In this document: positions 36,801-47,217 of the stretch, in pieces
How positions within the stretch are numbered: position 1 is the first letter of the stretch
How the letters are laid out: each line of letters begins with the position of its first letter
Source: Calonectria ilicicola
Lineage: Eukaryota > Ascomycota > Sordariomycetes > Hypocreales > Nectriaceae
Length of the DNA: 64,000 bases
Direction of reading: 5' to 3'
NCBI GenBank assembly: GCA_020809705.1
Contig: CP085835.1
Span: 2,604,001-2,668,000 of the forward strand
Made by a program: the position numbers and the translations under genes
The notes under the pieces: model-generated
Seen by the model: the letters and a program-made list of their open reading frames with translations, nothing else
Database searches by the model: none
Told to the model about the DNA's origin: nothing

Positions 36801-36896
36801 CTGGATATTCTCAAGTTCTTTAGTAATGTCGCTAGCTTTTATAACCAGCTGTATGTAGTCCAAGATCTTTCAAGTGCAAAGGTTTCTAATAAGTAA
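33841..36896 (+). CDS. Bifunctional diterpene cyclase (CPS/KS type)
   Basis: Core enzyme of the cluster. The class II site protonates GGPP to a labdadienyl (copalyl-type) diphosphate; the class I site ionises this to a polycyclic diterpene. Exons 33841-34668, 34726-34846, 34890-35179 and 35235-36896 give 966 residues, normal for fungal bifunctional cyclases. Class II motif: DVDDT at residues 322-326. QW-type repeats: SSDGSWGSHP and CEDGSWGQ. Other signatures are YDTAWVSMV near the N-terminus and KWHLSxxYPTMLL. Class I: the Asp-rich motif is DEFVE (664-668, ends in Glu rather than Asp) and the second metal motif is NDYGSLARD (857-865), with RNLNSMHFPEF after it. The first intron has an unusual GTCAGC donor. 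Related fungal enzymes make kaurene, phyllocladanol, aphidicolanol or pimaradienes; the product cannot be told from the sequence. Confidence 0.95.
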
Positions 36897-37362
36897 TTAT
36901 CTACCTTAGTTACATCGCAAGTTATTTAACTTGTTATAAATTAGACTAGCTTACCTGTCTGGAGATATTAAATCACGCTCAGGCTCGAATTCCAGCGATG
37001 CTCAACTAAATCTCCCTCAATATTCCAATTTAACCTAATTATGTCTTTTAAGCAGCAAATGCCACAGGTTACACACGCAGTCATGTATAAAGTCATGTGT
37101 GAAGTCATGTGTGTGCCTATAACGGTCTGGTCCAAACTTGGCTACAGGGTAGTTAGATTTGTGCTTTATTTTAATAAAGGCAACACCCTTCAACTCATTG
37201 AACCGTAGACTTTGTGGACTGTAGAATTCCAATTGCTCATCACTCATGGCTAACAGACTTCATCCTCAAATAGGTTACATGGTCACATTCAATCGGGCGA
37301 TGAGAGTCGGGTGTAGAGCATTAAAACCATAACTCGCAAGTTTCACTACAGGCAATATTCCT
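36897..37362. other. Intergenic region between convergent genes
   Basis: 3' flanks of the cyclase (+) and the Baeyer-Villiger monooxygenase (-). It contains a short imperfect repeat AAGTCATGTGTG/AAAGTCATGTGTGAAG near 37085-37110. No gene was recognised. Confidence 0.5.
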
Positions 37363-39185
37363 TTACTTGACATAAAACCCGAGATGCACCCCCTTCTCTT
37401 CAAGGACTGTGAGTCCATTGCCCATGAACCTGAATCTGTTCTGGCTGTTGTACTCGAAGTTGAAGTCTTCGGTCCTGAAACTCTCCAAAATTTCCTTGTA
37501 GTGAATGATGCTTCCTGCATACATGGCGGTTACCTTGCCGTCCACCTTGTTGTTCTTGTACCAGGATCGACAGCCACTTGTCCAGACGGTTCGCTTCAAA
37601 AACTCGTGGGTGTAGGTGTTGTAGTCAGCTGTTGCATCAGTATCGACTGTGACAGACCTATTTGACGTTTAGTATGGGCTTCCCATATGAGTAGAAAGGT
37701 AAGAGTGAGGGTACATACTTGAGATCTTCCGTTGAGATCTTCTTGATCCACCTCATAATGTAGTCGGCTGTCCAATCCATAACTGACAACAGGCTCCCAT
37801 GGCCGACTGGGCAGTTGGGCCCGTTGAAGATGAAGTAGTTTGGCATGTTGGGAGCGCAGATACCAAAGTAGGCTGCCGGATCGTCCCGCCACTGGTCCGC
37901 AAGCTTAACACCATTCTTACCAACAACTTCCCAGAATGGGCTGAAGCTGACATCGAAGCCGGTAGCACAAACAATGAGGTCAAACTCCTCTTCAGAACCG
38001 TTGACCGCCACAATTCCGGTCTCGGTGACTTTCTCGATGCCCGAGAACTCTATGGCCACATTCGGCTCCTGAAGTGCTTCAAGATAGCCTTCGCCAGGAG
38101 TAAGTCGGCGGCAGCCCACCTTCCAGTCAGGAATCAGCTTGGCGCAGAGTTCGGGATCGTGGTTGAGTCTTCTTTCCATTTCGTCCTGGAACACCTTGGC
38201 CGCGGCTTTCTGCTGAGGAGTATCGACGACAAGGGCGTAGAAAAACTGGTTGAAGTGATGCTCGATGAGCTTGCGCATCTCGCGCAGCTTTTCGGGGTTC
38301 TCCCGGAACTCCTTCTTCTGCTCTTCAGTGTACTGAAAGTTCTTTCCTTCAGGAGTGAGCTCTGCCGCGAAATTGGACGAAATCCAAGTGGGCGACCTGA
38401 TATAGGTGACAATCTTGGCCGCCGCTGGTTGCATTTTGGGCAAGATCTGGATTGCCGAGGAACCATTGCCGATAATGGCGACACGCTTGCCGGTCCAATC
38501 AAGAGATGTGTCCCAGGCAGCGCTGTGTAGCCGTCTGCCCTTGAAAGAGTCCAGCCCTTTGATTTCCGGCCAACGCCATTTGTGGAGGATGCCGGACCCA
38601 TTGACCAACACATCCGCCTCATCCTTGATGATGGCCCCATTCTGGTTGACCTCAATCTTCCACTTCCCCGAAACCTCATCCCAGATGGTTGAAGTAACCT
38701 TGCTGTTCAGCTGGACACGCTCATCAAGTTGATATTTATCCGTGGTCCTCTTGATGTACTGCCAGATTTCTGGGCCCGCGGCGTAAAACGTAGTCCAATC
38801 GGGATTTGGTTCGAAGGAGAAGGTGTAAATGTGAGCTGGAACCTGGGCAGAATGTTAATTCGTGTGATCCAGTTTTGTTTTACTGGGCAACAATTACGTC
38901 GCACGCCACACCTGGGTATCGGTTTTCCAGCCATGTTCCACCTATGTCGGAGTTCTTTTCGTAAATAACCAAATCCATGTGCTCTTCCATCTTCAGTTGG
39001 TGCTTGTACTTGTACGCCATCATCAGGCCAGAGTGTCCAGCTCCGACACAAACAACTCGGAGCTTGCGAGGTGTGTAAACAGGCTTTTCCAAGATGGGAA
39101 CCCAGTTGGAGGGATTATCAGGACCTGATTCACGTTGCGTGCCAGTGGCACTGGCTTCGTGGGCCGCTTCGAGGCTCGGAGTCAT
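37363..39185 (-). CDS. Type I Baeyer-Villiger monooxygenase (FAD/NADPH)
   Basis: Inserts one oxygen next to a ketone to give an ester or lactone. Exons 39185-38898, 38842-37719 and 37657-37363 give 568 residues. The N-terminal FAD Rossmann motif is VGAGHSG near residue 47, with [12 protein letters not shown]. The Baeyer-Villiger fingerprint [12 protein letters not shown] fits FxGxxxHxxxWD at about residues 196-207. The NADPH Rossmann motif IGNGSSA follows, and a late CATGFD is present. The start [12 protein letters not shown] is the first ATG. It is the first gene to the right of the diterpene cyclase and convergent with it. It could belong to the diterpene cluster (ring expansion or cleavage) or to the catabolic-looking genes on its right. 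The class is sure; the substrate is unknown. Confidence 0.93.
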
Positions 39186-40787
39186 CTTTGGGTATGCGGT
39201 TCTGAGTTAAGAATTTCGATTGCAGCAGCGAAGTAATGATTGAATGAAGGAAGTCTTAGTTGGAAGTTAGGAAGAAGAACAATTTGAAGACATCACATTA
39301 CATATATACATGCAAACTGTCATATAGACGTGTGTCCGAGACTATAATGCTAGCACGTTGATCCATCGGCTCAGCAGCCTCAGCTACCTCACCGGAGTAT
39401 ATCGAGACTGAGAAGCCGAGTCTAGATTTCACTGCAATCATGGCCTCGCTGAACTGGATCCGAAACGCGTTTTAGGCGGGTGTTTGCCTCTTCGGGACAG
39501 CACTCAAAGTACGTGGACCTGCTTCTCGATGCATTTTCTTTTTGGAAATGTGCACCACAGAGATAGGTCTAAAACTAGAGAAGGACTTGTTGATCGACAA
39601 TGAACGCAGGGCAACCCACAATCCGGGGGCGCTGGCTCTTCGGAGCGATGCACTCGCTAGAACCCCGGATCGGATGCCGGGTCTCGTCGGGACCCCTTTT
39701 TTGATGGATCCGGGGTCGGGATCTACCCCTCAGCTTCTCATCTGCGTGACCAATGGCCTCCCTAAGTATGTACTTCACTTTACTGGCTTGGGCATGCTGG
39801 CCAAGAACCCCGCCTCCAGAGTCCCCAGACCCCGGACCCCAGACCCTGGACCCCAGACTGCAAAGAATCCTAGCCGTTTCCATGATGGCACACCTGAAAG
39901 TTGACGAGTCCGGCCAATGGTGATAAAGGTGTTTGATTTCTTCAAGTTCAGCTGCCCACACCCTCACATTTTACTGTACGTGACCTGGTCAAGTGCATTA
40001 CCCGTGGCTACTACAATGAAGCCTTGCAAAGGCCAGATTTCGGCGATAGTTCAAAGGGTTCACAAGTTGGGATTGGATAACAAACGGCCTTACAGTGGTG
40101 GCTTGAACTGACCCAACGAGAGAATTTCCCGCTATCACAAGCAGCCAATACAGGCCAGGTCAATAGGCCAGTCACATAGCTGTTGGAGGCCGCCTTTGCA
40201 AGCGGTATTAAGCCTGTATTGATCTCCCGGAGCAGCTCGTGACAGCTATATGATTGACCTATTGACCTGGTCTGGTTTTAGCTACCTGTAATAGCTGCTT
40301 GCAATAGCTGTGCAGCTGACCCGTTGATTGACCTGTTTCATGTCCTATTAGCTGACTTGTTGACCTAACTCGCCTGAAATAGTAAGCTTAGATTAATAAA
40401 ATCTAATGTTTTTACTTTTAGAATTAAATTTGGGCATTTTAAGGCATATTTTATTATTTAACAAGAACGTGATTTTTTGGTTATGCAAAAGCGCATTTGT
40501 GCAATTTGATATTTGCGCTTTTAGGGAAGTGGCTCTAATGTGCCACCATATACTATCAAAGCGTCAGGGTACCAGAGACCAACGGTAAATGGCTTAGATC
40601 GATGCCTAGCATGTTCTCCATGTCCCCCACAAGCAAATCGACCCTTGGCGGAATATTCTTACTCGGTTAACTCGGGCACTCGGATGTCCCATAAACGCCG
40701 TGCTAGCGTCTCCAGCATCCAACGCTCCGATGAGCAGACCGCCCTGTTTTCGCGCAGCTTCTTGTCGCAAACGTCAATATCGGACCT
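39186..40787. other. Intergenic region with repeats
   Basis: 1.6 kb between divergent genes. It contains a short C/G-rich tandem repeat of CCCAGACC/CCGGACC words (about 39825-39860) and the inverted-repeat element at 40151-40274. From 40375 to 40540 it is AT-rich. No gene was recognised. Confidence 0.5.
40151..40274. repeat. Inverted-repeat (MITE-like) element with RIP-type changes
   Basis: Two 33-bp arms (40151-40183 and 40242-40274) are inverted copies separated by 58 bp. Four positions differ, and all four are C/T or G/A transitions toward A/T in the right arm, as made by repeat-induced point mutation. Related words (GTTGATTGACCTG) follow to about 40345. No target-site duplication was found. 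Confidence 0.6.
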
Positions 40788-42977
40788 ATGAACATTGCCA
40801 TGCCCACGCGGAAAGTCAAAAGAAGTGAGCGCCGCCGGTGCGCAAAGGCCTGTGACAACTGCAAACGCCGCAAGGAACGATGTGATGGCTGCCACCCGTG
40901 CGGACGCTGTCGCAGTCGCCATGTTTCCGGTGACTGCACCTTCACTTCTTCGCCGCGGCTTTCAAGCATCAACCCAATCGTCAACAGGGCGGAGGCTCTT
41001 CCCGAAGACCACGACATTCTTGGTCAGCACACTTCGTCTGGTTTGAGGTCGACGGCCAGCCACGAGGAGCGCTCTGCTGCAGCCCACTCAAGTAGCAGTC
41101 CTCTTTCGTACGGCTTCAGCGGGCTCGACATCACCCGCATCCCACAGGTATCAAGGCTGATCCAAGACGGCCATGAAAAGGTCATGTTCATCGGTGATTC
41201 CGCCAATCTTGCCTTCCTACAAATCATCCGTCGCTTGGTCCGCGAGTCCCTAGGGCCCTGCCAATTTGCAGAGGATCCATTGGGTCACCTTCTGATTGAG
41301 ACGACACCCCCCAACCAGTCAGACTGGATCCTAGAGATGGTGAGCCGGCCACCAGCCAGGCCTGAGCCGGCCGATGCCCAGTATCTCATCATCTGGTATT
41401 TACGCGCCACCAACTGTTTGCTCAATCTATATGACGAACGGGAACTGTACCAAGTCTGGTCTCGATGGATACAAGCCATAGATGACGGACGGGAGCCAAA
41501 GGCAGTGAGCGCCATATTATTCCTTATATTCGCCATCGGTGCCTAGGCCTGCCCAGATGATCGAGACGATGATGCCGAGCGATACTTCAACTATGGGCGA
41601 TTCTTGACTGTCTCAGGCATCATGGAAGACCCATGTCCCTCGATTGTTCAGGCCAATATCCTCATAACCATGTACCTTCTGGCAGCCTCGCGGAGGAACG
41701 CAGCTTTTATGTACTTAGGGACTGCGGTGCGTGCTGCTTATGCACTGGGTATCCATCGACATGATATTAACGCCCTTTTCGACCTGGCCGACCATACGGC
41801 ACGCGAGAGGCTTTGGAAAGCCTTGCGCATACTTGACTTGTTCATGAGTGCATCACTTGGTCGCCCGCCCTCGACGCACGAGACACGAGATACATCTGCC
41901 AAGGCCAACTACTCTGCCTGCAATGACCTGTGTGCCATCTTCGAAGAGATTCTCACCGATGTATACTCGAAGCGCATGGTCTCGACTGATATCCTAGAGA
42001 GGATAACCGAACACCACCGTCAATGGACCAAAAAGTTTCTCACAGGCTTGGCGGTTGATGATGTCCAACCGACTCAATTTATCGAGATGGACGGAGGGAA
42101 GATGATCCCCAACATTGGCCTATTTCACCTAAAAGAGGCTTATTACTGGACGATCATGCTCCTGGCACGACCTTTCTTGATTGAGAACGTATCTAGACAC
42201 CTGTCAAAGGTGGCTGCAGGCGATCCCCTCGAAACTGAGAATAGAGTAGTCGACTCTTCCTCCGACTTGGTTGTGACCCGCGCCTGTGTTGACTCCGCCA
42301 TACGCACCGTGGAACTTCTTCGAGTGCTCCAGACGAGCGAAGAAGTGCCAAAGCGGTTGCCATTTGTGGTCAACTCGTTGTTTATCGCAGCCTTGGTCAT
42401 TGGGTTGGCACAGCTCGGTGACATGAGCTGCCTGTTCCCCCTTGAGAAGAGCCTATCGTGTGCAAGGGCATTGCTCGCCATTTTCGGCCGTCATGATGCT
42501 GTGGCAAGCAGGAACTTAGCCATCGTCGATAATCTCCAAACAGCATGTAGCTTATATCTCGAAAAGATGGAGTCTCGCAGGATGGAACGCCAGAGCATTC
42601 TCGTCGGAGGGCTTTTCGGTGTTGTCCATGATGATACAACGACGGACTGCCCCGTTGCGGTAGAAAGGGAGGACGCCTACGAGGGGCAGCAGGACTGTAC
42701 CAGTCTATCCGGACTGGACCATGCGGCCTTCATAAACCCGGCAGGATTGCCTAGTTACAGTGACGGCAACTCTCTATCGTCCACCGACTGTGGAACTGAG
42801 CCGATAATTGACCTGAGCACCGATCTCCAAGGCATGAGTGATTTGATACTACCCATGTATCCGAGGACACTGATGTTTGAGACATTCGATAAAGATATTC
42901 CTCTCTTCTCCACCATAGATGCGAGACACCCTGCATGGGATTTAAGGCAGGAAAATGAAGGAGAACTCCTCATTTAA
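40788..42977 (+). pseudogene. Zn2Cys6 / fungal_trans regulator with in-frame TAG
   Basis: One continuous frame encodes a typical 729-codon fungal regulator. It has the zinc cluster CDNCKRRKERC then CHPCGRCRSRHVSGDC near residues 22-50, a Ser-rich linker, and a fungal_trans (PF04082) middle region: ILITMYLLAASRRNAAFMYL, AALGIH-like AYALGIH, and ERLWKALRILD. It is interrupted by TAG at 41544-41546, inside the conserved segment ILFLIFAIGA-stop-ACPDDRDDDAERYF. Relatives often have Gln (CAG) at that point, so a single C-to-T change would explain it. Splicing a 42-nt GTGAGC...CCTAG segment (41504-41545) would also remove the stop but deletes the conserved helix. It is most likely a recently inactivated regulator of the genes on its right, or a sequence error. 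Confidence 0.78.
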
Positions 42978-43538
42978 TCCAAGAGGCCAACTTCAATTAT
43001 CTACCCGATATCCTGTCCCAAGGCAATTCCTTCCTCCGAAACAAGATTTAGAGCCAGTATTTACTCACAAAGTCATTTGACTCGGTAGGTTCAATACAGC
43101 CGGAAAATCTCCTTCAAAGAAGTCTAGTCTAAGACGGACCCAGGTTAAAGCGCCTCGATCAGCAACATATCCCAATTAGAAAAATCGACACATCAGAGCT
43201 CTACTTGATCGAAGGCTAGGAGACGTGATTATACCGGCGTGTATGCTACCGAGTGGAGGATTCCCTATGACTTGATCACAATATCTCACCCCAGCCATGT
43301 GTTGACCTTTTTATGCGAGGCTCAGTGCACCTTGAGCATTGAAAGTGGCGAGGTTTGGTGCTGGTGACCCTAAAACATCGTATCTTGAGGTTGAAATTTC
43401 CCAGAATCACCTTATGCGACACAGGTTATCAGTAGCAGAGACACCACACATTTGCAAAGAGATCCTGGGATGAAAGATGAAAAATTCTCCCTTTCCAATC
43501 TCGGCATTGTCCGCTATTCTTGTGATCACTTTACTCTC
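42978..43538. other. Intergenic region between convergent genes
   Basis: 3' flanks of the interrupted regulator and the alpha/beta hydrolase. No feature was recognised. Confidence 0.5.
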
Positions 43539-44629
43539 TTACATGTTCTCAATTACCCAATTAACACCCGAGAAGGCATTCTGTAGGAACTCCCCAGTCT
43601 CAGGTAAGGTAGGGAACATCCAAAAACAATGCGGCAAGCCGTCATAATGGTCGGTTCTGACATGGACGCCCTGGCTCTTCATCGAACCGGCCACGACCTT
43701 CCCATCGTCTCTCAAGGGGTCCAAACCACACGTCACTATATACGTCGGGGGGAAAAGGCCGTGACTGGCTTGATCGAGGCCAACAAAGTAGTCGGCGTCG
43801 TCTGCTTTCGCATTGCATGCATTGAAGAAGGACCTCAGGGATGCCACATCGATGATCGGAGTGTCTTTCTCGTTGTCCTTAAATGATGTATGCTGTGAGC
43901 TATATCTCTCAGGCACGTTATCCGGGTGGAACATGACCGGGCCGAAGGCAGCGATGCCTTTCACAGCGTCCTTGGGCAGTTCCGCAGAGCCAAGTGCGAG
44001 TTTCCGGGCGACTGCAAAGGCAAGGGCGCCACCAGCCGAAGTACCAATGACATAGAGTTTGCTTGATTCGCCGCCGAAAGCTGTCGCATTGTGGTATGCC
44101 TATTGGTGTGGATATGGTTAGGGTTTCCATCTCGGCTACTGATGGGGCAAGATCAGAGCAACACACCCATTGGAACATTTTTAAAGCGTCCTCCACCTGT
44201 GCTGGTGATTTGTGGGCTGGAGCTTTTCTGTAGTTCACGCTGATGATCAAAGTGCTTGCATTCTGAGCAATTGCTCGGCAAAGCGCATCCTCAGTCTCAA
44301 GATCTCCCAAGACGAAGCCACCGCCATGGAAGAAAACGCCAATGGGAAGCCGGTCTCGGGCGTTGGTTTCACGGTGTGGAGTATAGACGCGATACTTGAT
44401 GCCTTCATAAGTGTTATCCTGAGTCAATACTGTGTTATATGGCTGAGGATCGGTTGGGGTCAGGAGAGCCTGAAGACTGGCGAACTGAGCGGCCATCTCC
44501 TCCGAGTCTCCTCTGAGCACGGGACGGGTGCCGCTCAGCCCTTCCTCCACCTTTAAACGGTTAGAAACATGCTGAATATTATTGTGGGAAGACAAAACTT
44601 GCCTTGAGCCACGAAGAAGCGAAGTTCAT
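43539..44629 (-). CDS. HSL-family alpha/beta hydrolase (esterase)
   Basis: Predicted carboxylic-ester hydrolase of 323 residues from exons 44629-44603, 44550-44167 and 44099-43539. The oxyanion-hole motif is HGGGF, the nucleophile elbow GTSAGG, the acid residue lies in CGLDPLRDDG, and the catalytic His in GLPHCFW, all as in the hormone-sensitive-lipase/GDxG family. The first exon encodes only MNFASSWLK. Its intron begins GCAAGT after AAG and ends TTTAAAG, that is, a GC-AG intron with otherwise perfect consensus; using it brings the start in line with relatives (WLK-VEEGL). Lying beside a Baeyer-Villiger oxygenase, it could hydrolyse the ester that enzyme makes; this pairing is inferred from context. 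Confidence 0.88.
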
Positions 44630-44843
44630 GTTGACGTAAGGTAATGGTAATTGAAGTGGAATATTAAAGGTTTAGTTTGAGAATGAGTTCTTTAATGTCA
44701 AGTAGGCTACTATGGGACTTTTCCTGTGCTTAAGAAGGGATATGAAGTCGAATATGTACGGCACAACTAAGGACCAAGGGCTATCCCTTCTAACGCTAGG
44801 ACACGACCAAGAGACCTCTTAGTTGCAGCTTTTCGGGAAGTCC

Positions 44844-45088
44844 TTAGCCGAAATTGAAACCCTTTGTCTCTTTGGGTATCAAGCAGTCATGGTGTGGTTC
44901 AAGGGCAGCATCCGGACGCGCTGCTTCAACAGGATCGCCAACTCCACCCAGCATGTAAATGTCACTGTTGGAAGGAATTTGTATCATCGCTAGTATGGTA
45001 TATTAAGCCTTAGACGATAACAAGAGATGAAAAGAAAGCTACGATATCTCGGCATATTAATACTAGTTTCCGTACCTTTGAAGTCCAT
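44844..45088 (-). CDS. Small two-exon gene, 52-residue protein of unknown function
   Basis: Exon 1 (45088-45076) encodes MDFK and one extra base. A GTACGG...ACTAG intron (45075-44990) follows, and exon 2 (44989-44844) completes a 52-residue protein. It begins MDFKAMIQIPSNSDIYMLGG, has a Pro/Ala/His-rich middle (ARPDAALEPHHDCLIPK) and ends KGFNFG. Too short for usual gene callers. Support comes from correct phase, canonical splice ends, an 86-nt intron, an ATG in good context after a CT-rich leader, and protein-like composition. No signal peptide or membrane segment. No family was recognised; it could be a true small protein or the preserved tail of a larger lost gene. Confidence 0.5.
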
Positions 45089-45599
45089 GTTATATAAAGA
45101 GATCTACGGGGCCTCGCTCGATGCCTCTGTGCTCCACCAGAGAGTCAATAACTAAAGAGATTTGAGTCAAAGTATCCGAGGTACTGTAAGGGGTGAGCGG
45201 TCATGGCGCTCATAGCTCCTGCGTCATAGCTCCTGCGTAGAACTTTGGATACCTGCCTCCGTGACTCATGAATTGCGCTCAGGAGCCACAAGACTTGAAA
45301 CTTCAAATCCGGGAAGGCTGGATCAAATTCGGAATTGGCTTCGGGCTCATTATGTAATGCAAGCTGGATCTACCCGGCTTCACCCCTCCCCCCCGGCTTC
45401 CGATCCGATACACAGCCCTTCGGAATCACATACCGCCACTTCAGCATCTTGCAACACCCATCATGCCGGAATATGCCAATATGCTAACATGGCTCTTAAA
45501 TACCAACATAAATAAATACTCAGAAAGGTCTCTTTACAATCATCTCCCAACCGTTCAAACACATCCTTCTTCTCTTTCACTCATACAAGATTTGCCACG
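45089..45599. promoter_or_regulatory. Divergent promoter small gene / decarboxylase-like gene
   Basis: 511 bp between the small gene (-) and the decarboxylase-like gene (+). It contains a tandem TCATAGCTCCTGCG (about 45211-45238) and a CT-rich stretch (45540-45595) just before the + strand ATG, typical of a fungal transcription start region. Confidence 0.5.
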
Positions 45600-46358
45600 A
45601 TGCCCCCTGGAACTCTCAAGACCTCGGAAATCCGCGGCGGGGTGCCCCTCTCCTCAGCCCCTTACCCAGTTGAACTAGATGAATTTTCCGATCTTGATGC
45701 GTTGACAGTACGATATTACACCACCTACGACGCCGTTAAAGATCTCGTCCCTGAGGAGTTCGAGTTGGACGAAGAGCCTCTTGTCAGTCTCGGTCTGCTC
45801 AAGTATGGGTTCAGCCCCATCGGGGCATATACCGAATTCGTCAGCATGGTGCAGGTTAAATGGAAAGGCGAGCCTCACTTTTTCCCAATCGAGTTAATTC
45901 TCGACAACGAAGGCGCCATTTTTGCGGGGCGCGAGAGATGGGGTATCCCAAAGGTTTTTGGCAAGGTCATCTGGGACCCTTCTGCAACTAGCCCGGTACC
46001 CCCGGGGTACGTGACGGGATACGCCGAGCGCCCGCCTGGCAGCAAGCTGGTCCAGCTGTCTTTCAAGCCCCAGAAGAAAATCCAAGCTAGTGGTCCCGTT
46101 GACTACGGGTTGCCTTCGGTCAACATCCGCTCTATCCCGGCACCAAACAGAGAGGACCCCCCATCCCTGCGCGAAGTTATCAAGACTAGTTTCGAGATAT
46201 CTGATGCCGAAGTCTGGGTCGGCGAAGGCTCTGTTGGTCTCTTTAACGTTTCCGAGTTCGACCCGATCCATAAGCTCAAGGTTGTCCGGTATGAGAGTGC
46301 GGTGATGCTGCGCCGTGCGCACGCTGTGCTTCCTTCTGTCAAGCCAATCCCGCTGTAA
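45600..46358 (+). CDS. Acetoacetate-decarboxylase-like enzyme
   Basis: Intronless, 252 residues. The fold-family signature is clear: FSDLDALTVRYYTTYDAVKDLVPEEFEL at the N-terminus, then VSLGLLKYGFSPIGAYTEF, then LILDNEGAIFAGRERWGIPK. In acetoacetate decarboxylase the catalytic Schiff-base lysine lies in the matching GRE...PK segment, and a Lys is present here (IPK, near residue 119). Fungal members are mostly uncharacterised; decarboxylation of a beta-keto acid or hydration/aldol-type imine chemistry on a keto compound are both possible. It sits between an esterase and a dienoyl-CoA reductase-like gene, which suits metabolism of keto acids. GC-rich compared with its flanks. Confidence 0.88.
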   Translation: MPPGTLKTSEIRGGVPLSSAPYPVELDEFSDLDALTVRYYTTYDAVKDLVPEEFELDEEPLVSLGLLKYGFSPIGAYTEFVSMVQVKWKGEPHFFPIELILDNEGAIFAGRERWGIPKVFGKVIWDPSATSPVPPGYVTGYAERPPGSKLVQLSFKPQKKIQASGPVDYGLPSVNIRSIPAPNREDPPSLREVIKTSFEISDAEVWVGEGSVGLFNVSEFDPIHKLKVVRYESAVMLRRAHAVLPSVKPIPL

Positions 46359-47217
46359 ATATTGCCTGTCATCACATATGGAAGGTTAGGAGTGATATTG
46401 GACAAGTGCAACGTTGCTACTTCGCGCAGCAACTGTCACGGGGGCCGTATTTAATTAGGTAAATTAACTATCATATCTCCAGCCCATACACATTGCTGCG
46501 ATATTACTTTAACCCTCGTTGTAAAGAGTAGGATAAATTAGATGACATTCCCCTCCGGGGAAAGTTAGCATTAAAGTAGTATATTCTGAAACATATTAAA
46601 TTCCTATGCTAATAGAACATACAAGACTTTTATCCCAATATTCCTCCCAAAGTCCGACCTTCAGTTGGCCTCATTAGTTTAAACTGCAATAAAAAGTAGC
46701 CCATCAGGCTATTTACAATTGTTTTAGAGTTCCTTTAGAAACTCAATCTCTTTATAATATAACTCGATATTTATATCACGAGCATTTTGTTTTGTTGTGG
46801 TTATTGACTTATCTTTTGGCCTAACCAGCTGATCGACGTAATGGGAAGTGCGGATCCTTACAGCATATTTGCCACCTTTGTGCTCTGGACCTCCCTAGGA
46901 TAATCTGGGTGGAACCTGCTACTCGATCTTTTTCACTCAACTAAAATTAAACAAGAAAAAAAGATCGATAAAAGAAAAAGTGTTCCCGAGTGTGATAAGA
47001 ACACCCTGAAGCAAATCGGTTAGACAAGCCCGGGCTGGTGCTTTTTTTTCTCTGGTTTGGTTCACTCACGAGTCTTGAACGTCATGATCGGCACTCCGAT
47101 CATCATCGAGGCGTCACCAGTCATTTTCCCAGTCTATACAAAATACTACGGTACGCGACAATTAAAAACGATTAACTTATTTTCGCATGCAAATTCCGTG
47201 GCTTGTATCGGTAGAAA
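46359..47217. other. Intergenic region with LTR fragment
   Basis: 3' flank of the decarboxylase-like gene, AT-rich sequence, an LTR fragment at 46801-46862 and the promoter of the glycosylase-like gene. No gene was recognised. Confidence 0.5.
46801..46862. mobile_element. LTR fragment, related to solo LTR at 19637-19777
   Basis: About 62 bp matching 19716-19777 with roughly 80 % identity by eye (GACTTATCTTTTGGCCTAA ... AAGTGCGGATCCT-ACA). Only the 3' part is present; the 5' half found at 19637-19715 is missing here and no target-site duplication can be traced. Confidence 0.65.

Noticed and set aside
37799..38530. 243-codon plus-strand ORF within the Baeyer-Villiger monooxygenase
   Set aside because: Shadow frame opposite the strongly conserved FAD enzyme.
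41504..41545. 42-nt intron that would bypass the TAG in the regulator
   Set aside because: It would delete the conserved ILFLIFAIGA helix; a nonsense change explains the sequence better. Kept as an alternative in the finding.
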